This document shows positions 42,364-50,856 of a stretch of 64,000 bases of DNA, piece by piece. Within the stretch, counting starts at the first letter, position 1; each line of letters opens with the position of its first letter. The stretch is from Caulobacter sp. UNC279MFTsu5.1. GTDB taxonomy: Bacteria; Pseudomonadota; Alphaproteobacteria; Caulobacterales; Caulobacteraceae. The stretch lies in the NCBI RefSeq assembly GCF_900114015.1, contig NZ_FORN01000012.1, positions 1 to 64,000 of the forward strand. Reading direction: 5' to 3'. Below the pieces are notes generated by a model. The model made no database searches. It was given only the letters and a program-made list of their open reading frames with translations, and was not told the origin of the DNA. The position numbers and the translations under genes are program-made.

Positions 42364-43248
42364 TCAGGGCGCCATCTGGAACTGAATGCTCACGGTTTGG
42401 TCATCGCCGACCTTTGAAGCGCCTTCTTGCGATTGACCCACGCTGGCGACCCGCAACAAGGGCTGAGAACCGGGTTGACCGGCCGGCGCGTTGCGCAAGG
42501 TCGCGAGATCGGGCTGGGCGACGGTCAGGGCCTGGTGGAAGACCGCGGCGCGCTGCAGAGCCAGGGCGGCCGCGCGCTGGCCCTCGGCGCTGGAGACGTC
42601 GAAATTGGTCTGGCTGATGACGTTGGCCACGGCCAGCTTAGGTCCGTCGGATTCGCAGTTGGCGCCGGCTGTCACGCCGTAACCCAGGCAGGGCAGGCGC
42701 CGCATCAGGATCTGGGCGACGTCGCCGGCGATCCGCTGGCCGTCCGGCGAAAGCGTGGCCGTCCCCGCGACAAACAGCTGATCGGCCCGGAAGTTGAGCG
42801 CGCCGCTCGACGGATCGCCGGTGATCGGCACGTGGATGTCCCGCAGGTCAGCGTCCAGCGACTGCATCAGCAGCTTTTGGGCGTCGACCGCCGAAGCGGT
42901 CTGGGCCGTGGCCTGGGTCGGCGGCGAATAGGCGAAGCAGCGGCGCTGGCCCGCCGCGCCTTGGCCGGTCTCCGACAGGGCGGCTTCGGGCACGCACAGC
43001 ACCTGGGCCTTGTAGTCGACCTCGATGTCGGCGGTCTTGGGCGTGAGATTGGCGGCGGTCTGCAGCAGGGCCGCCGTCTCCGGATGCTTGGCCGTGGTCA
43101 GCTTGGCGGTGGTCGAGCGGAACTCGAACGCGAAATAGCTGAGCATGATGATGAAGATGAAGATCACCCCCACCATCATGTCGGTCATCGAGACATAGTA
43201 GCTTTCGCCCTCTTCGACATCGGCCGTCCTGCCGCGCTTGCGTCGCAT
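42364..43248 (-). CDS. ZorB/MotB-like membrane-anchored protein with OmpA-like region
   Basis: 294 aa. A basic N-terminus is followed by SYYVSMTDMMVGVIFIFIIM, one transmembrane helix with Asp23 at its start, the position of the proton-binding Asp in MotB, ExbD and ZorB. A periplasmic part follows; its middle (DQLFVAGTATLSPDGQRIAG) resembles the start of an OmpA/MotB peptidoglycan-binding domain, and the end is divergent. Its ATG overlaps the last base of the upstream gene's stop (TGATG), so the two are coupled. No zorC, zorD or zorE is adjacent. Confidence 0.72.
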   Translation of the reverse strand: MRRKRGRTADVEEGESYYVSMTDMMVGVIFIFIIMLSYFAFEFRSTTAKLTTAKHPETAALLQTAANLTPKTADIEVDYKAQVLCVPEAALSETGQGAAGQRRCFAYSPPTQATAQTASAVDAQKLLMQSLDADLRDIHVPITGDPSSGALNFRADQLFVAGTATLSPDGQRIAGDVAQILMRRLPCLGYGVTAGANCESDGPKLAVANVISQTNFDVSSAEGQRAAALALQRAAVFHQALTVAQPDLATLRNAPAGQPGSQPLLRVASVGQSQEGASKVGDDQTVSIQFQMAP

Positions 43249-44000
43249 CAAGCTACGCCCCGGGGCGCCGCGGCCTTGCCGGCCAAGGTCGCCTCGATAC
43301 GGCCCAGCATCGCCAGTTGCTCCAGCATCACCTTTTCGGGCGGCGCAAAGCGGACGCAGGCGTCCAGCAGCGCGAAGAAGTGGGCTTCCTGGGCTTCGAT
43401 GGCCTGACGGCGACGCCGCGCGGCCAGGCGCAGGACGATCGAAGCCAGAACCCCGGCGATCGAAGTCCAGAACTTGGTGGCGGCGATCGTCAGCAGGTTG
43501 ATCAGGGCGCCCTGCATGGCTGCGCCCCCGCCGCTCATGGCCGACGTCGCCTCGGTCAAGGCCGCCACGATGCCCATGAACGTGATGACCAGGCCGATGG
43601 CGACCATGATGTTGGCCCACCACTCCAGGGTGCGGGCCGGCGTGTCGGCGAGGTCGAAGGCGTCGGAGGCGTGGACCGAAGCCGCCAGGCGTCCATCCTC
43701 GGTCGGAGTCAGCTGACTGCGATAGTGCGCCCAGCCGAGTTCCAGAACGGGATGGGCCACGCCGCTTAGGCGCTTGTCGATCGCTTCGAAGGCCTCGGCG
43801 AACGCTTTCTGCCGATCGCCACGTAGTTCGTCCAGCAGGTCGGCGCGACGACGCAGGTCGTCCATCAGCGGCACGTATTCGAAATGGCCCGATTGAAGGA
43901 TCAGCCCAACGGCGAAGACCAGGATGGCCGCCGCCATCATCAGGGCGGCGCCAGGCATGCTGAACACCGCGACCACGAACGACGTTACCGGATCGTGCAT
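43248..44000 (-). CDS. ZorA/MotA/ExbB-type motor subunit
   Basis: 250 aa. Hydrophobic segments: PGAALMMAAAILVFAVGLIL near 15-35, WWANIMVAIGLVITFMGIVA near 127-147, and NLLTIAATKFWTSIAGVLAS near 166-190, the last with the small/polar pattern of MotA/ExbB channel helices. The connecting region (45-125) is soluble and helical. ZorA proteins of Zorya defence are much longer because of a C-terminal tail; here only about 55 residues follow the last helix. First gene of the pair. Confidence 0.75.
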   Translation of the reverse strand: MHDPVTSFVVAVFSMPGAALMMAAAILVFAVGLILQSGHFEYVPLMDDLRRRADLLDELRGDRQKAFAEAFEAIDKRLSGVAHPVLELGWAHYRSQLTPTEDGRLAASVHASDAFDLADTPARTLEWWANIMVAIGLVITFMGIVAALTEATSAMSGGGAAMQGALINLLTIAATKFWTSIAGVLASIVLRLAARRRRQAIEAQEAHFFALLDACVRFAPPEKVMLEQLAMLGRIEATLAGKAAAPRGVA

Positions 44001-44063
44001 CTGAACCTTCGAATCAACTTGGAGGCCACAATACCCCAGGGTGAGGCGCGAATGGGGCGCAGC

Positions 44064-45224
44064 TTAGCCGTTGAACGCCCGGATCGCGTCGATGATCCGC
44101 TGCTGGTCGGCCTCCGCCAGATACGGATGCATCGGCAGGGCCAGCACCGTCTCGGCCTTGGCCTCGGTCACCGGCAGGCCGTCGGCCGCGCGCGGGAAGT
44201 GGGCGTAGGGGGCCTGCACGTGCATCGGCACCGGATAATAGACGGCCGTCGGAATCCCCTGCGTCTTCAGGTGGGCGGCCAGGCCGTCGCGGTTCTCGTG
44301 CTCGATCACGTACTGGGCCCAGACCGACACGCCGCCGTCGATGACCTTGGGCGTGGCGATCACCGCGCCCTTCAGGCCCTCGGCGTAGCGGTCGGCCACC
44401 CCTTGCCGCAGGTCGATCTCCTCCTGGAAGATGGCCAGCTTCTCGATCAGGATCGCCGCCTGGATCGTGTCCAGCCGCGAGTTCATGCCGATGCGGGTGT
44501 TCAGATACTTGGTGTCGTGGTCGAACGTGCGGCCGACCAGATCCGGGGCCACGGCCTTGCCGTGCACCCGGAAGCTGTCCATCAGGTCCCAGAGCTCCTG
44601 GTCGTTGGTCAACACCGCCCCGCCGTCGCCGTAGCAGCCCAGCGGCTTGGCCGGGAAGAAGCTGGTGGTGGCCACGTCGGCCCAGTGCAGCGGGTGCTTG
44701 CCGTCCAGGGTGCATCCGAAGCCCTGGGCGCTGTCGGCGATCAGCTTCAGGCCCTCGCGATCGCAGATGGCCTTGATGGCCGGATAGTCGGCCGGCTGGC
44801 CGAACAGGTCGACGGCGATCACCACCCTGGGCGTCAGCTTGCCCTCGGCCTTCACGCCGGCGATGGCGGCGTCCAGCCGGGCGGGATCGAGGTTGAACGT
44901 GTCGGGCAGCACGTCCACGAACACCGGGGTGGCGCCGACCCACGGCACGACTTCGGGCGTGGCGGCGAAGGTGAAGGACGGGCAGAACACCGCGTCGCCG
45001 GGACCCACGCCCCAGGCCATCAACGGCAAGGCGATGGCGTCGGTGCCGTTGGCGCACGACAGGGCCAGCCTGGCCTGGCCGAACGCCGCCAGCTTGGCCT
45101 CGAATTCGCGGACCTGCGGCCCCATGACATAGGCGCCGCTGTCGAGGACGGCGGCGATCGCGGCGTCGATTTTCCCGCGGATCCGGCGCTGCTGCGCGGC
45201 GAGGTCGATGAAGGACATGCTCAT
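44064..45224 (-). CDS. DegT/DnrJ/EryC1-family sugar aminotransferase (WbpE-like)
   Basis: 386 aa PLP enzyme. FIDLAAQQRRIRGKIDAAI and SGAYVMGPQVREFEAKLAAF open it as in WbpE. LSCANGTDAIALPLMAWGVG, DSAQGFGCTLDGK and TTSFFPAKPLGCYGDGGAVL carry the cofactor-binding Asp and the Schiff-base Lys. SRLDTIQAAILIEKL is typical. WbpE aminates UDP-3-keto-GlcNAcA; the exact sugar here is unknown. No other nucleotide-sugar genes are directly adjacent, but a glycan region begins 5 kb to the right. Start chosen at MSMSFIDL. Confidence 0.93.
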   Translation of the reverse strand: MSMSFIDLAAQQRRIRGKIDAAIAAVLDSGAYVMGPQVREFEAKLAAFGQARLALSCANGTDAIALPLMAWGVGPGDAVFCPSFTFAATPEVVPWVGATPVFVDVLPDTFNLDPARLDAAIAGVKAEGKLTPRVVIAVDLFGQPADYPAIKAICDREGLKLIADSAQGFGCTLDGKHPLHWADVATTSFFPAKPLGCYGDGGAVLTNDQELWDLMDSFRVHGKAVAPDLVGRTFDHDTKYLNTRIGMNSRLDTIQAAILIEKLAIFQEEIDLRQGVADRYAEGLKGAVIATPKVIDGGVSVWAQYVIEHENRDGLAAHLKTQGIPTAVYYPVPMHVQAPYAHFPRAADGLPVTEAKAETVLALPMHPYLAEADQQRIIDAIRAFNG

Positions 45225-45384
45225 GGGCGGCGCTCTTAGAGGCGGATCGGCTCGGGTTCGAGCCAATTGATGTAACCGAGTGTTTCCACGGAACGAAGCG
45301 GCGCCTTGGCGGGAACGGGCCGGGACCTGGTTCGTTGACGGGTCTTCGTTGACGGCTTGGGGCGGGGGCGCCATCGAGAGATCC

Positions 45385-46368
45385 ATGCAGACCAAGCCCA
45401 GCCTGATCCCCGCCGACGCCAGCCTTCCGTCCCTGGCCAACGTGAAGGCCGACGAGACCATGCTCGGCCATTTCCTCGACTGGCTGGGCAAGCTGGCGGT
45501 GAACCTGGTGGTCGCCGCCCTGATCCTGGTCGCCACCTTCTGGGTGGCCGGCTGGCTGGCGGGGGTGGCCAGGCGCGGCCTGGGCCGCATGCACCGCAAG
45601 AACCCCGACCCGACCCTGGAGAGCTTCGTCTCGTCCCTGGTGCGCTACGCGATCGTCGCCGTCGGCCTGGTGGCGGTGCTGCAGCAGCTGGGCGTCCAGG
45701 CCACGTCGATCATCGCCGTGCTGGGCGCGGCCTCCCTGGCCATCGGCCTGGCCCTGCAAGGCGCGCTGTCGAACGTCGCCGCCGGGGTGATGATCCTGCT
45801 GTTTCGGCCCTACAAGGTCGGCGACGTCATCGAGACCTCGACCCGCAACGGCACCGTCAAGTCGCTGGACCTGCTGTTCACCGAGATCGCCACCCCCGAC
45901 AACGTCAAGGTGATGATCCCCAACAGCAAGGTGTTCGGCGACGTCATCCTCAACTACTCGACCCACCGCAGCCGCCGGGCCGACGTGGTGTTCAAGGTCC
46001 CGCTGAAGACCGACCTTGTGACGGTGCTGCAGAAGATGCGCGAGCGGGCCGAGGGCGATCCGCGGGTGCGCAAGGAGCCGGCCCCGATGATCGAGGTGGT
46101 CGACCTCAGCGAAGCCTTCGCCCAGGCCGCCATCCGCGTCTGGACGGCGAAGGAGGACTACGGCCCGGTCAGGACCGACCTGATGCTGGCCGCCCACCTG
46201 TGGGCCGAGGATCCGACGCGGGTCCTGCCGCCGCCGCGCCCGTCGAAGGCCCCCGATCCGTCGCCGGCCATGCCCGGCGACGCCGAACATCACCTGTTCA
46301 GACTGCCAAGGCCTCGGAGAGGTCGGCAATCAGGTCCTCGCAGTCCTCGATCCCCACCGACAGCCTGA
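45385..46368 (+). CDS. MscS-family small-conductance mechanosensitive channel
   Basis: 327 aa. Three transmembrane helices (about 35-60, 85-105, 112-135); the pore helix region reads GAASLAIGLALQGALSNVAA then GVMILLFRPYKVGDVIE, the MscS hallmark. The beta domain has NSKVFGDVILNYSTHRSRRA. It protects against hypo-osmotic shock. The last 24 codons are Arg/Pro-rich and run antisense over the end of the convergent transsulfuration gene (71-bp overlap), so the C-terminus probably extends past the ancestral stop. Start MQTKPSL is chosen at a GAGAGATCC RBS. Confidence 0.93.
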   Translation: MQTKPSLIPADASLPSLANVKADETMLGHFLDWLGKLAVNLVVAALILVATFWVAGWLAGVARRGLGRMHRKNPDPTLESFVSSLVRYAIVAVGLVAVLQQLGVQATSIIAVLGAASLAIGLALQGALSNVAAGVMILLFRPYKVGDVIETSTRNGTVKSLDLLFTEIATPDNVKVMIPNSKVFGDVILNYSTHRSRRADVVFKVPLKTDLVTVLQKMRERAEGDPRVRKEPAPMIEVVDLSEAFAQAAIRVWTAKEDYGPVRTDLMLAAHLWAEDPTRVLPPPRPSKAPDPSPAMPGDAEHHLFRLPRPRRGRQSGPRSPRSPPTA

Positions 46369-47476
46369 TCAGGGTGTCGGAGATGCCCAGGGCGGCGCGC
46401 TGATCGGCCGGGATCGAAGCGTGGGTCATGATGGCCGGATGCTCGATCAGGCTCTCGACCCCGCCCAGGCTTTCCGCGAGCGTGAACAGGCGCGTGCGCT
46501 CCAGCATTCGCCTGGCGGTGTTCACGTCGCCCTTCAGCTCCACCGAGATGATCCCGCCGAACCCGCCCTGCATTTGGCGCCGGGCCAGCTCGTGCTGCGG
46601 GTGGCTGGGCAGGCCGGGATAGATCACCCGGGCGACGTCCTTGCGCGTCGACAGCCACCTGGCGATCGTCAGAGCGCTGTCGCAGGCCCGCTGCATGCGC
46701 AGGGCCAGGGTCTTGACGCCACGCAGGGCCAGGAAACTGTCGAACGGCCCCAGAACCGCCCCGACGGCGTTCTGCAGGAACTTCAGCTTCTCGGCGATCT
46801 CGGCGTTGTCGCCGACCACCGCCACGCCCGCCACCACGTCGGAATGGCCGTTCAGGTACTTGGTGGCCGAGTGCATGACGATGTCGAAGCCCAGCTCCAG
46901 CGGCCGCTGGACGAACGGGCTGGCGAAGGTGTTGTCGGCCACGGTGATCAGGCCGTGCTTTCTGGCGAGCGCCGCGATGCCGGACAGGTCGGCCAGGCGC
47001 AGCATCGGATTGGTCGGGGTCTCGACCCAGATCATCCTGGTTTCGGGCGTGATCGCCGCCTCGATGGCCGCTAGATCGCCCATGTCGACGAAGCTGAAGG
47101 TCAGGCCCGCCGAGCGCTTGCGCACCTTGTCGAACAGCCGGAACGAACCGCCATAGAGGTCGTCGCTGGCGATCACATGGGCGCCGCTGTCGAGGATCTC
47201 CAGGATCGTCGAGGCCGCCGCCAGGCCCGAGGCGAAGGCGAAGCCGGCCGTACCGCTCTCCAGGTCGGCGATGCAGCGCTCGAAGGCGAAGCGGGTCGGG
47301 TTGTGGCTGCGGCTGTACTCGAAGCCCTTGTGCTCGCCCGGGCTGGACTGGACATAGGTCGAGGTCGCGTAGATCGGCACCATCACCGCCCCGGTCGTGG
47401 GATCGGGGAACTGGCCGCCGTGGATCGTGCGGGTGGCGAAGGCCAGGCGGTTCTTGCCGGGGATGTCTTGGGTCAT
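46298..47476 (-). CDS. cystathionine gamma-lyase/synthase-type PLP enzyme
   Basis: 392 aa Cys/Met-metabolism PLP enzyme. FATRTIHGGQFPDPTTGAVM at the N-terminus, YSRSHNPTRFAFERCIADLE, DDLYGGSFRLFDKV, and the Schiff-base Lys in MHSATKYLNGHSDVVAG (about residue 209). SLGGVESLIEHPAIMTHASI near the end is the substrate-specificity loop of cystathionine gamma-lyases and synthases. A cystathionine beta-synthase gene 140 bp upstream on the same strand favours the gamma-lyase (reverse transsulfuration) role. Confidence 0.92.
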   Translation of the reverse strand: MTQDIPGKNRLAFATRTIHGGQFPDPTTGAVMVPIYATSTYVQSSPGEHKGFEYSRSHNPTRFAFERCIADLESGTAGFAFASGLAAASTILEILDSGAHVIASDDLYGGSFRLFDKVRKRSAGLTFSFVDMGDLAAIEAAITPETRMIWVETPTNPMLRLADLSGIAALARKHGLITVADNTFASPFVQRPLELGFDIVMHSATKYLNGHSDVVAGVAVVGDNAEIAEKLKFLQNAVGAVLGPFDSFLALRGVKTLALRMQRACDSALTIARWLSTRKDVARVIYPGLPSHPQHELARRQMQGGFGGIISVELKGDVNTARRMLERTRLFTLAESLGGVESLIEHPAIMTHASIPADQRAALGISDTLIRLSVGIEDCEDLIADLSEALAV

Positions 47477-47497
47477 TGATTGTCCTTGGCGCGCCCT

Positions 47498-47607
47498 GCG
47501 TCCTTCGAGGCCCGCTGTGCGGGCGCCTCAGGATGAGGGGTTCAGTGCTTCTTCGTCATGTGAAATCCTCATCCCGAGGCGCCCGCACAGCGAGCCTCGA
47601 AGGACGC
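47498..47607. repeat. long inverted repeat between cystathionine genes
   Basis: Arms 47498-47538 and 47567-47607 (41 bp each, two mismatches) with a 28-bp spacer; each arm begins GCGTCCTTCGAGGC on its own strand and ends near GGATGAGG. It would fold into a very stable cruciform or RNA hairpin. The sequence looks like a dispersed intergenic repeat; it separates two genes that would otherwise be a simple operon. Confidence 0.85.
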
Positions 47608-47615
47608 GGAGAATC

Positions 47616-49016
47616 TCAGCTCGCCAGGCGCAGGTGGTTGATCAGGTCCACGCGGGTGATCACCCCCACGAACTCGTCGCCGTCGCAGACCAGCGCCACC
47701 TCGTCGCGGTCGAACACTTCCGGCAGGGCGTCGACGCCCTGGGTCGACTGCAGCGTATTGACCGCCTTGGTCATGGCCTTGCCGACCAGGGTCTTGAACT
47801 TGGGCCCGCGATCGTCGTCCGCGCCCTCGACCGCGGCCAGGATGTCGCTTTCGTCGAGGATGCCGACCAGCTTGCCGTGGTCGACCACCGGCAACTGGCT
47901 GATGTCGCTGCCGCGCATGCGGTTGTAGGCGGTCAGCAGGGTGTCGTCCGGCCCGATCGCCACCACCCCGCCGTCGGCGTAGCGCTTGGCGATCAGGTCG
48001 CGCAGGTCGCCGTGCAGTTCGCGGTGGTCGAAGCCATGGGCGGCCAGCCACATGTCGTTGAACATCTTGGTCAGGTACTTGGCGCCGGTGTCGCAGACCA
48101 GGGTGACCACCCGCTTGGGCTCGGTCTGGGCCTGGCACCAGCGCAGCGCCGCCGCCAGCAGGGTGCCCGAGGACGAGCCGGCCAGGACGCCCTCCTTGCG
48201 CAGCAGCAGGCGGGCGGTGTCGACGCTCTCGCGGTCGCTGATCGAATAGGCCTTGCTGACCAGGTCCATCTGGGCGTTGGCCGGGATGAAGTCCTCGCCG
48301 ATGCCCTCGACGATCCACGACCCGGCCTCGCCATAAGTCCCGGTCGCCACGTAGTCGCAGAGGATCGAGCCGACCGGGTCGGCCAGCACCATCTGGGTCT
48401 TCGGCGAGTGTCTGGCCATGAACCGGCCGATGCCGGTCAGGGTGCCGCCCGAACCGACGCCGACCACCACCGCGTCGATGTCGCCGCCCATCTGCTCGAA
48501 GATCTCGGGCGCGGTCGTGGTCTCGTGAGCGTGCGGATTGGCCGGGTTCTCAAACTGATTGACATAGATCGCGCCCGGGATCGACTGGGCCAGGGTCTGG
48601 GCCATGTCCTGGTAGTATTCGGGATGGCCCTTGCCGACGTCGCTGCGGGTCAGGCGCACGTCCACGCCCATGGCCCGCAGGTGCAGGATCTTCTCCCGCG
48701 CCATCTTGTCGGGCACCACCAGGATCAGCTTGTAGCCCTTCAGGGTCGCCACCTGGGCCAGGCCCAGGCCCGTATTCCCGGCCGTCGCCTCGATGATCGT
48801 CCCGCCCGGTTTGAGGCTGCCATCGGCCTCGGCCGCCTCGATCATCGAGCGGGCCACCCGATCCTTGATCGAGCCGCCGGGGTTCTGGTTTTCCAGCTTC
48901 AGGAACAGCCGGCACGGACCGGTGTCGAGGTTGCGAACCTCGATCATCGGCGTGCGGCCGATCAGATCGAGCGCGGAACCGACGACCGGAGGAAGGGCGG
49001 ATTTGGGGTCGTTCAT
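47616..49016 (-). CDS. cystathionine beta-synthase
   Basis: 466 aa. PLP domain (1-330): LDLIGRTPMIEVRNLD, the Schiff-base Lys in PGGSIKDRVARSMIE (about residue 52), EATAGNTGLGLAQVA, and the phosphate loop GVGSGGTLTGIG. Two CBS domains follow (about 340-466), the first containing VVAIGPDDTLLTAYNRMRGS. It condenses serine with homocysteine to give cystathionine; the CBS pair may bind S-adenosylmethionine or nucleotides. With the gamma-lyase gene downstream it completes reverse transsulfuration from homocysteine to cysteine. Confidence 0.95.
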   Translation of the reverse strand: MNDPKSALPPVVGSALDLIGRTPMIEVRNLDTGPCRLFLKLENQNPGGSIKDRVARSMIEAAEADGSLKPGGTIIEATAGNTGLGLAQVATLKGYKLILVVPDKMAREKILHLRAMGVDVRLTRSDVGKGHPEYYQDMAQTLAQSIPGAIYVNQFENPANPHAHETTTAPEIFEQMGGDIDAVVVGVGSGGTLTGIGRFMARHSPKTQMVLADPVGSILCDYVATGTYGEAGSWIVEGIGEDFIPANAQMDLVSKAYSISDRESVDTARLLLRKEGVLAGSSSGTLLAAALRWCQAQTEPKRVVTLVCDTGAKYLTKMFNDMWLAAHGFDHRELHGDLRDLIAKRYADGGVVAIGPDDTLLTAYNRMRGSDISQLPVVDHGKLVGILDESDILAAVEGADDDRGPKFKTLVGKAMTKAVNTLQSTQGVDALPEVFDRDEVALVCDGDEFVGVITRVDLINHLRLAS

Positions 49017-49118
49017 GGCGCAACTCGGCGACAGAGAGAAATGATCTCCCTATCTATGCCCGTTTCACGAAAGCGCCAACAGCGTTACGCGAACTTGACC
49101 GCAAGCCCTTGCCCGACC

Positions 49119-49352
49119 TCAGCCCCCGCAAGCCGCGAGCCGGTCCATCCGCCATTCGCGGGCGAACTTGCGCCCGATCCCGGCGTCCTCGAACACCACC
49201 TTGCGGCGCTCGCCGGAGAGGTCCGGCGCGTTGTGAATCATCACGAAAGGGAAGCCGTTGCGCGACAGGAAGGCCTGGACGAATCCCGAGAAGCGCAGGG
49301 CTTCCTCGGCCGAGGCGATGCAGATTTCGACGGCGATGTCGGCGGCGTTCAT
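49119..49352 (-). CDS. hypothetical protein
   Basis: 77 aa. ADIAVEICIASAEEALRFSG and FVQAFLSRNGFPFVMIHNAP suggest a compact alpha/beta fold, followed by GERRKVVFEDAGIGRKFARE. Upstream in-frame codons to 49427 are open but contain clustered Cys/His of doubtful coding character. I recognise no family. It lies between CBS and transaldolase on the minus strand. Confidence 0.6.
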   Translation of the reverse strand: MNAADIAVEICIASAEEALRFSGFVQAFLSRNGFPFVMIHNAPDLSGERRKVVFEDAGIGRKFAREWRMDRLAACGG

Positions 49353-49426
49353 GGGCGCGCTCCCGGATGGTCGCCAGGACCCTAACGCACGAATTCGCAA
49401 ATGCGAACAATCTTCGCAGCTGCACA

Positions 49427-49456
49427 ATAAAACGACCCCGGATCAATCCGGGGTCG
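49427..49456 (-). terminator. intrinsic terminator of the transaldolase gene
   Basis: On the minus strand CGACCCCGGA (49456-49447) and TCCGGGGTCG (49442-49433) form a 10-bp perfect stem with a TTGA loop, followed by TTTTATT. It is 28 bp past the stop. Confidence 0.9.
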
Positions 49457-49483
49457 CCCGATAATTCAGCGAAGGAGGTCGAT

Positions 49484-50137
49484 CTAGAGGATCGATTGCC
49501 CGGTCCCGGCCCAGTCCTTCAGGAACTGCTCCAGGCCCTTGTCGGTCAGGGGGTGCTTGAACAGGTCAGCGAACACGGCCGGCGGGATGGTCACCACGTC
49601 GGCGCCGACGATGGCCGCGTCCTTGACGTGGGCGACGTTGCGCACCGACGCGGCCAGGATCTCGGTCTCGTAGCCGTAGTTGTCGTAGATCGCGCGGATG
49701 TCACGGATCAGGTCCATGCCGTCGAAGCCGTAGTCGTCCAGGCGGCCGATGAACGGCGAGACGTAGGTCGCGCCGGCCTTGGCGGCCAGCAGGGCCTGGG
49801 TCGGCGAGAAGCACAGGGTGACGTTGGTCGAGATGCCTTCGCCGGCGAAGGCCGCGCAGGCGATCAGGCCGTCGCGGGTCAGCGGGATCTTGACGACGAC
49901 GTTCGGCGCGATCGCGGCCAGCTTCTTGCCCTCGGCAACCATCGCCTCGTGGGTCGTGGCGGCGACTTCGGCGCTGATCGGACCCGGCACAAGGTCGCAG
50001 ATCTCGGCGATCACCTCGAGCATCGGTCGGCCCGCCTTGGCGATCAGGGTCGGGTTGGTGGTCACCCCGTCCACCAGGCCGGTGGAGGCCAGGTCGGCGA
50101 TGACCTTGGTGTCGGTGCTGTCGAGAAAGATCTGCAT
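49484..50137 (-). CDS. transaldolase, TalC/fructose-6-phosphate aldolase class
   Basis: 217 aa short transaldolase. [35 protein letters not shown], the Schiff-base Lys in [11 protein letters not shown] (about residue 87), [20 protein letters not shown] and [11 protein letters not shown] are all present. It transfers dihydroxyacetone in the pentose phosphate pathway; TalC and FSA subgroups are hard to separate by sequence. A transketolase gene lies 5.5 kb away. It is followed by a strong terminator and preceded by gmhB. Confidence 0.93.
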   Translation of the reverse strand: MQIFLDSTDTKVIADLASTGLVDGVTTNPTLIAKAGRPMLEVIAEICDLVPGPISAEVAATTHEAMVAEGKKLAAIAPNVVVKIPLTRDGLIACAAFAGEGISTNVTLCFSPTQALLAAKAGATYVSPFIGRLDDYGFDGMDLIRDIRAIYDNYGYETEILAASVRNVAHVKDAAIVGADVVTIPPAVFADLFKHPLTDKGLEQFLKDWAGTGQSIL

Positions 50138-50172
50138 GGGTCTGCGCTTTTTCTTTTGGGGTTCAGGCTCGT

Positions 50173-50733
50173 TTATCCGCCCAGGGGTTCCGCGCCAAGG
50201 CCGCTCGACGGAAAACGCTCGCCCAGGCGCTCGCGCAGGAAGGCCAGCAGGTCGCCGCCGGGGAACCGCAAGCCCTCGACGCCGGCCCGGCGCGCGGCCT
50301 CGACGTCCGAACCCTTGTCGCCGATCAGCACGGTCTCCTCGGGCGCCAGCGACCAGTCAGCCAGGCCGCGCAAGATCATGCCCGGATTGGGTTTGCGGTC
50401 GGGATGGTCGGGATGGCGATAGCGATCCTCGACGGCGTCCTCGTGATGGGGCGCGACATAGAAGGCGTCGATCCGCCCGCCGACCTCGGCCAGGCCCGCC
50501 TGCAGGGCGGCGTGAAAGACATCGACCTGGACCTCGGTGAAATAGCCGCGGGCCACGCCCGACTGGTTGGTGACCACCAGCACCTTGACGCCGGCCGCGT
50601 TCAGCGTCGCGACCGCCTCCCGAGCGCCTTCGATCCAGTCGAGACGGTCGGGCTCGCAGACATAGCCGTGATCGAGGTTCAGCACTCCGTCGCGATCGAA
50701 GAAGACGGCTTTCAGCGGCGCTTTTCCGGACAT
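50173..50733 (-). CDS. gmhB: D-glycero-D-manno-heptose-1,7-bisphosphate 7-phosphatase GmhB
   Basis: 186 aa HAD-IIIA phosphatase. The nucleophile motif is [15 protein letters not shown], motif [16 protein letters not shown], the zinc-loop region [17 protein letters not shown] is present with fewer cysteines than E. coli GmhB, and motif IV is [11 protein letters not shown]. It dephosphorylates heptose bisphosphate in ADP-heptose synthesis for LPS core; a histidinol-phosphatase-like role is an alternative. It lies 35 bp upstream of the transaldolase gene on the same strand. Confidence 0.82.
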   Translation of the reverse strand: MSGKAPLKAVFFDRDGVLNLDHGYVCEPDRLDWIEGAREAVATLNAAGVKVLVVTNQSGVARGYFTEVQVDVFHAALQAGLAEVGGRIDAFYVAPHHEDAVEDRYRHPDHPDRKPNPGMILRGLADWSLAPEETVLIGDKGSDVEAARRAGVEGLRFPGGDLLAFLRERLGERFPSSGLGAEPLGG

Positions 50734-50856
50734 GTTCCCGCCTTACGCCAGGCCTCGCGGCGCGACAAGCGGCGGGGCAGGCTTGGCGAACCGTGGCGGG
50801 ACGGCCTAGAACGGCGAACCTCCAGACCCGGCCCCCTACCGCTCCAAGGATCGCAG

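Noticed and set aside
42364-44000. Complete Zorya defence system
   Set aside because: Only ZorA- and ZorB-like genes are present; no ZorC, ZorD or ZorE, and ZorA lacks the long tail.
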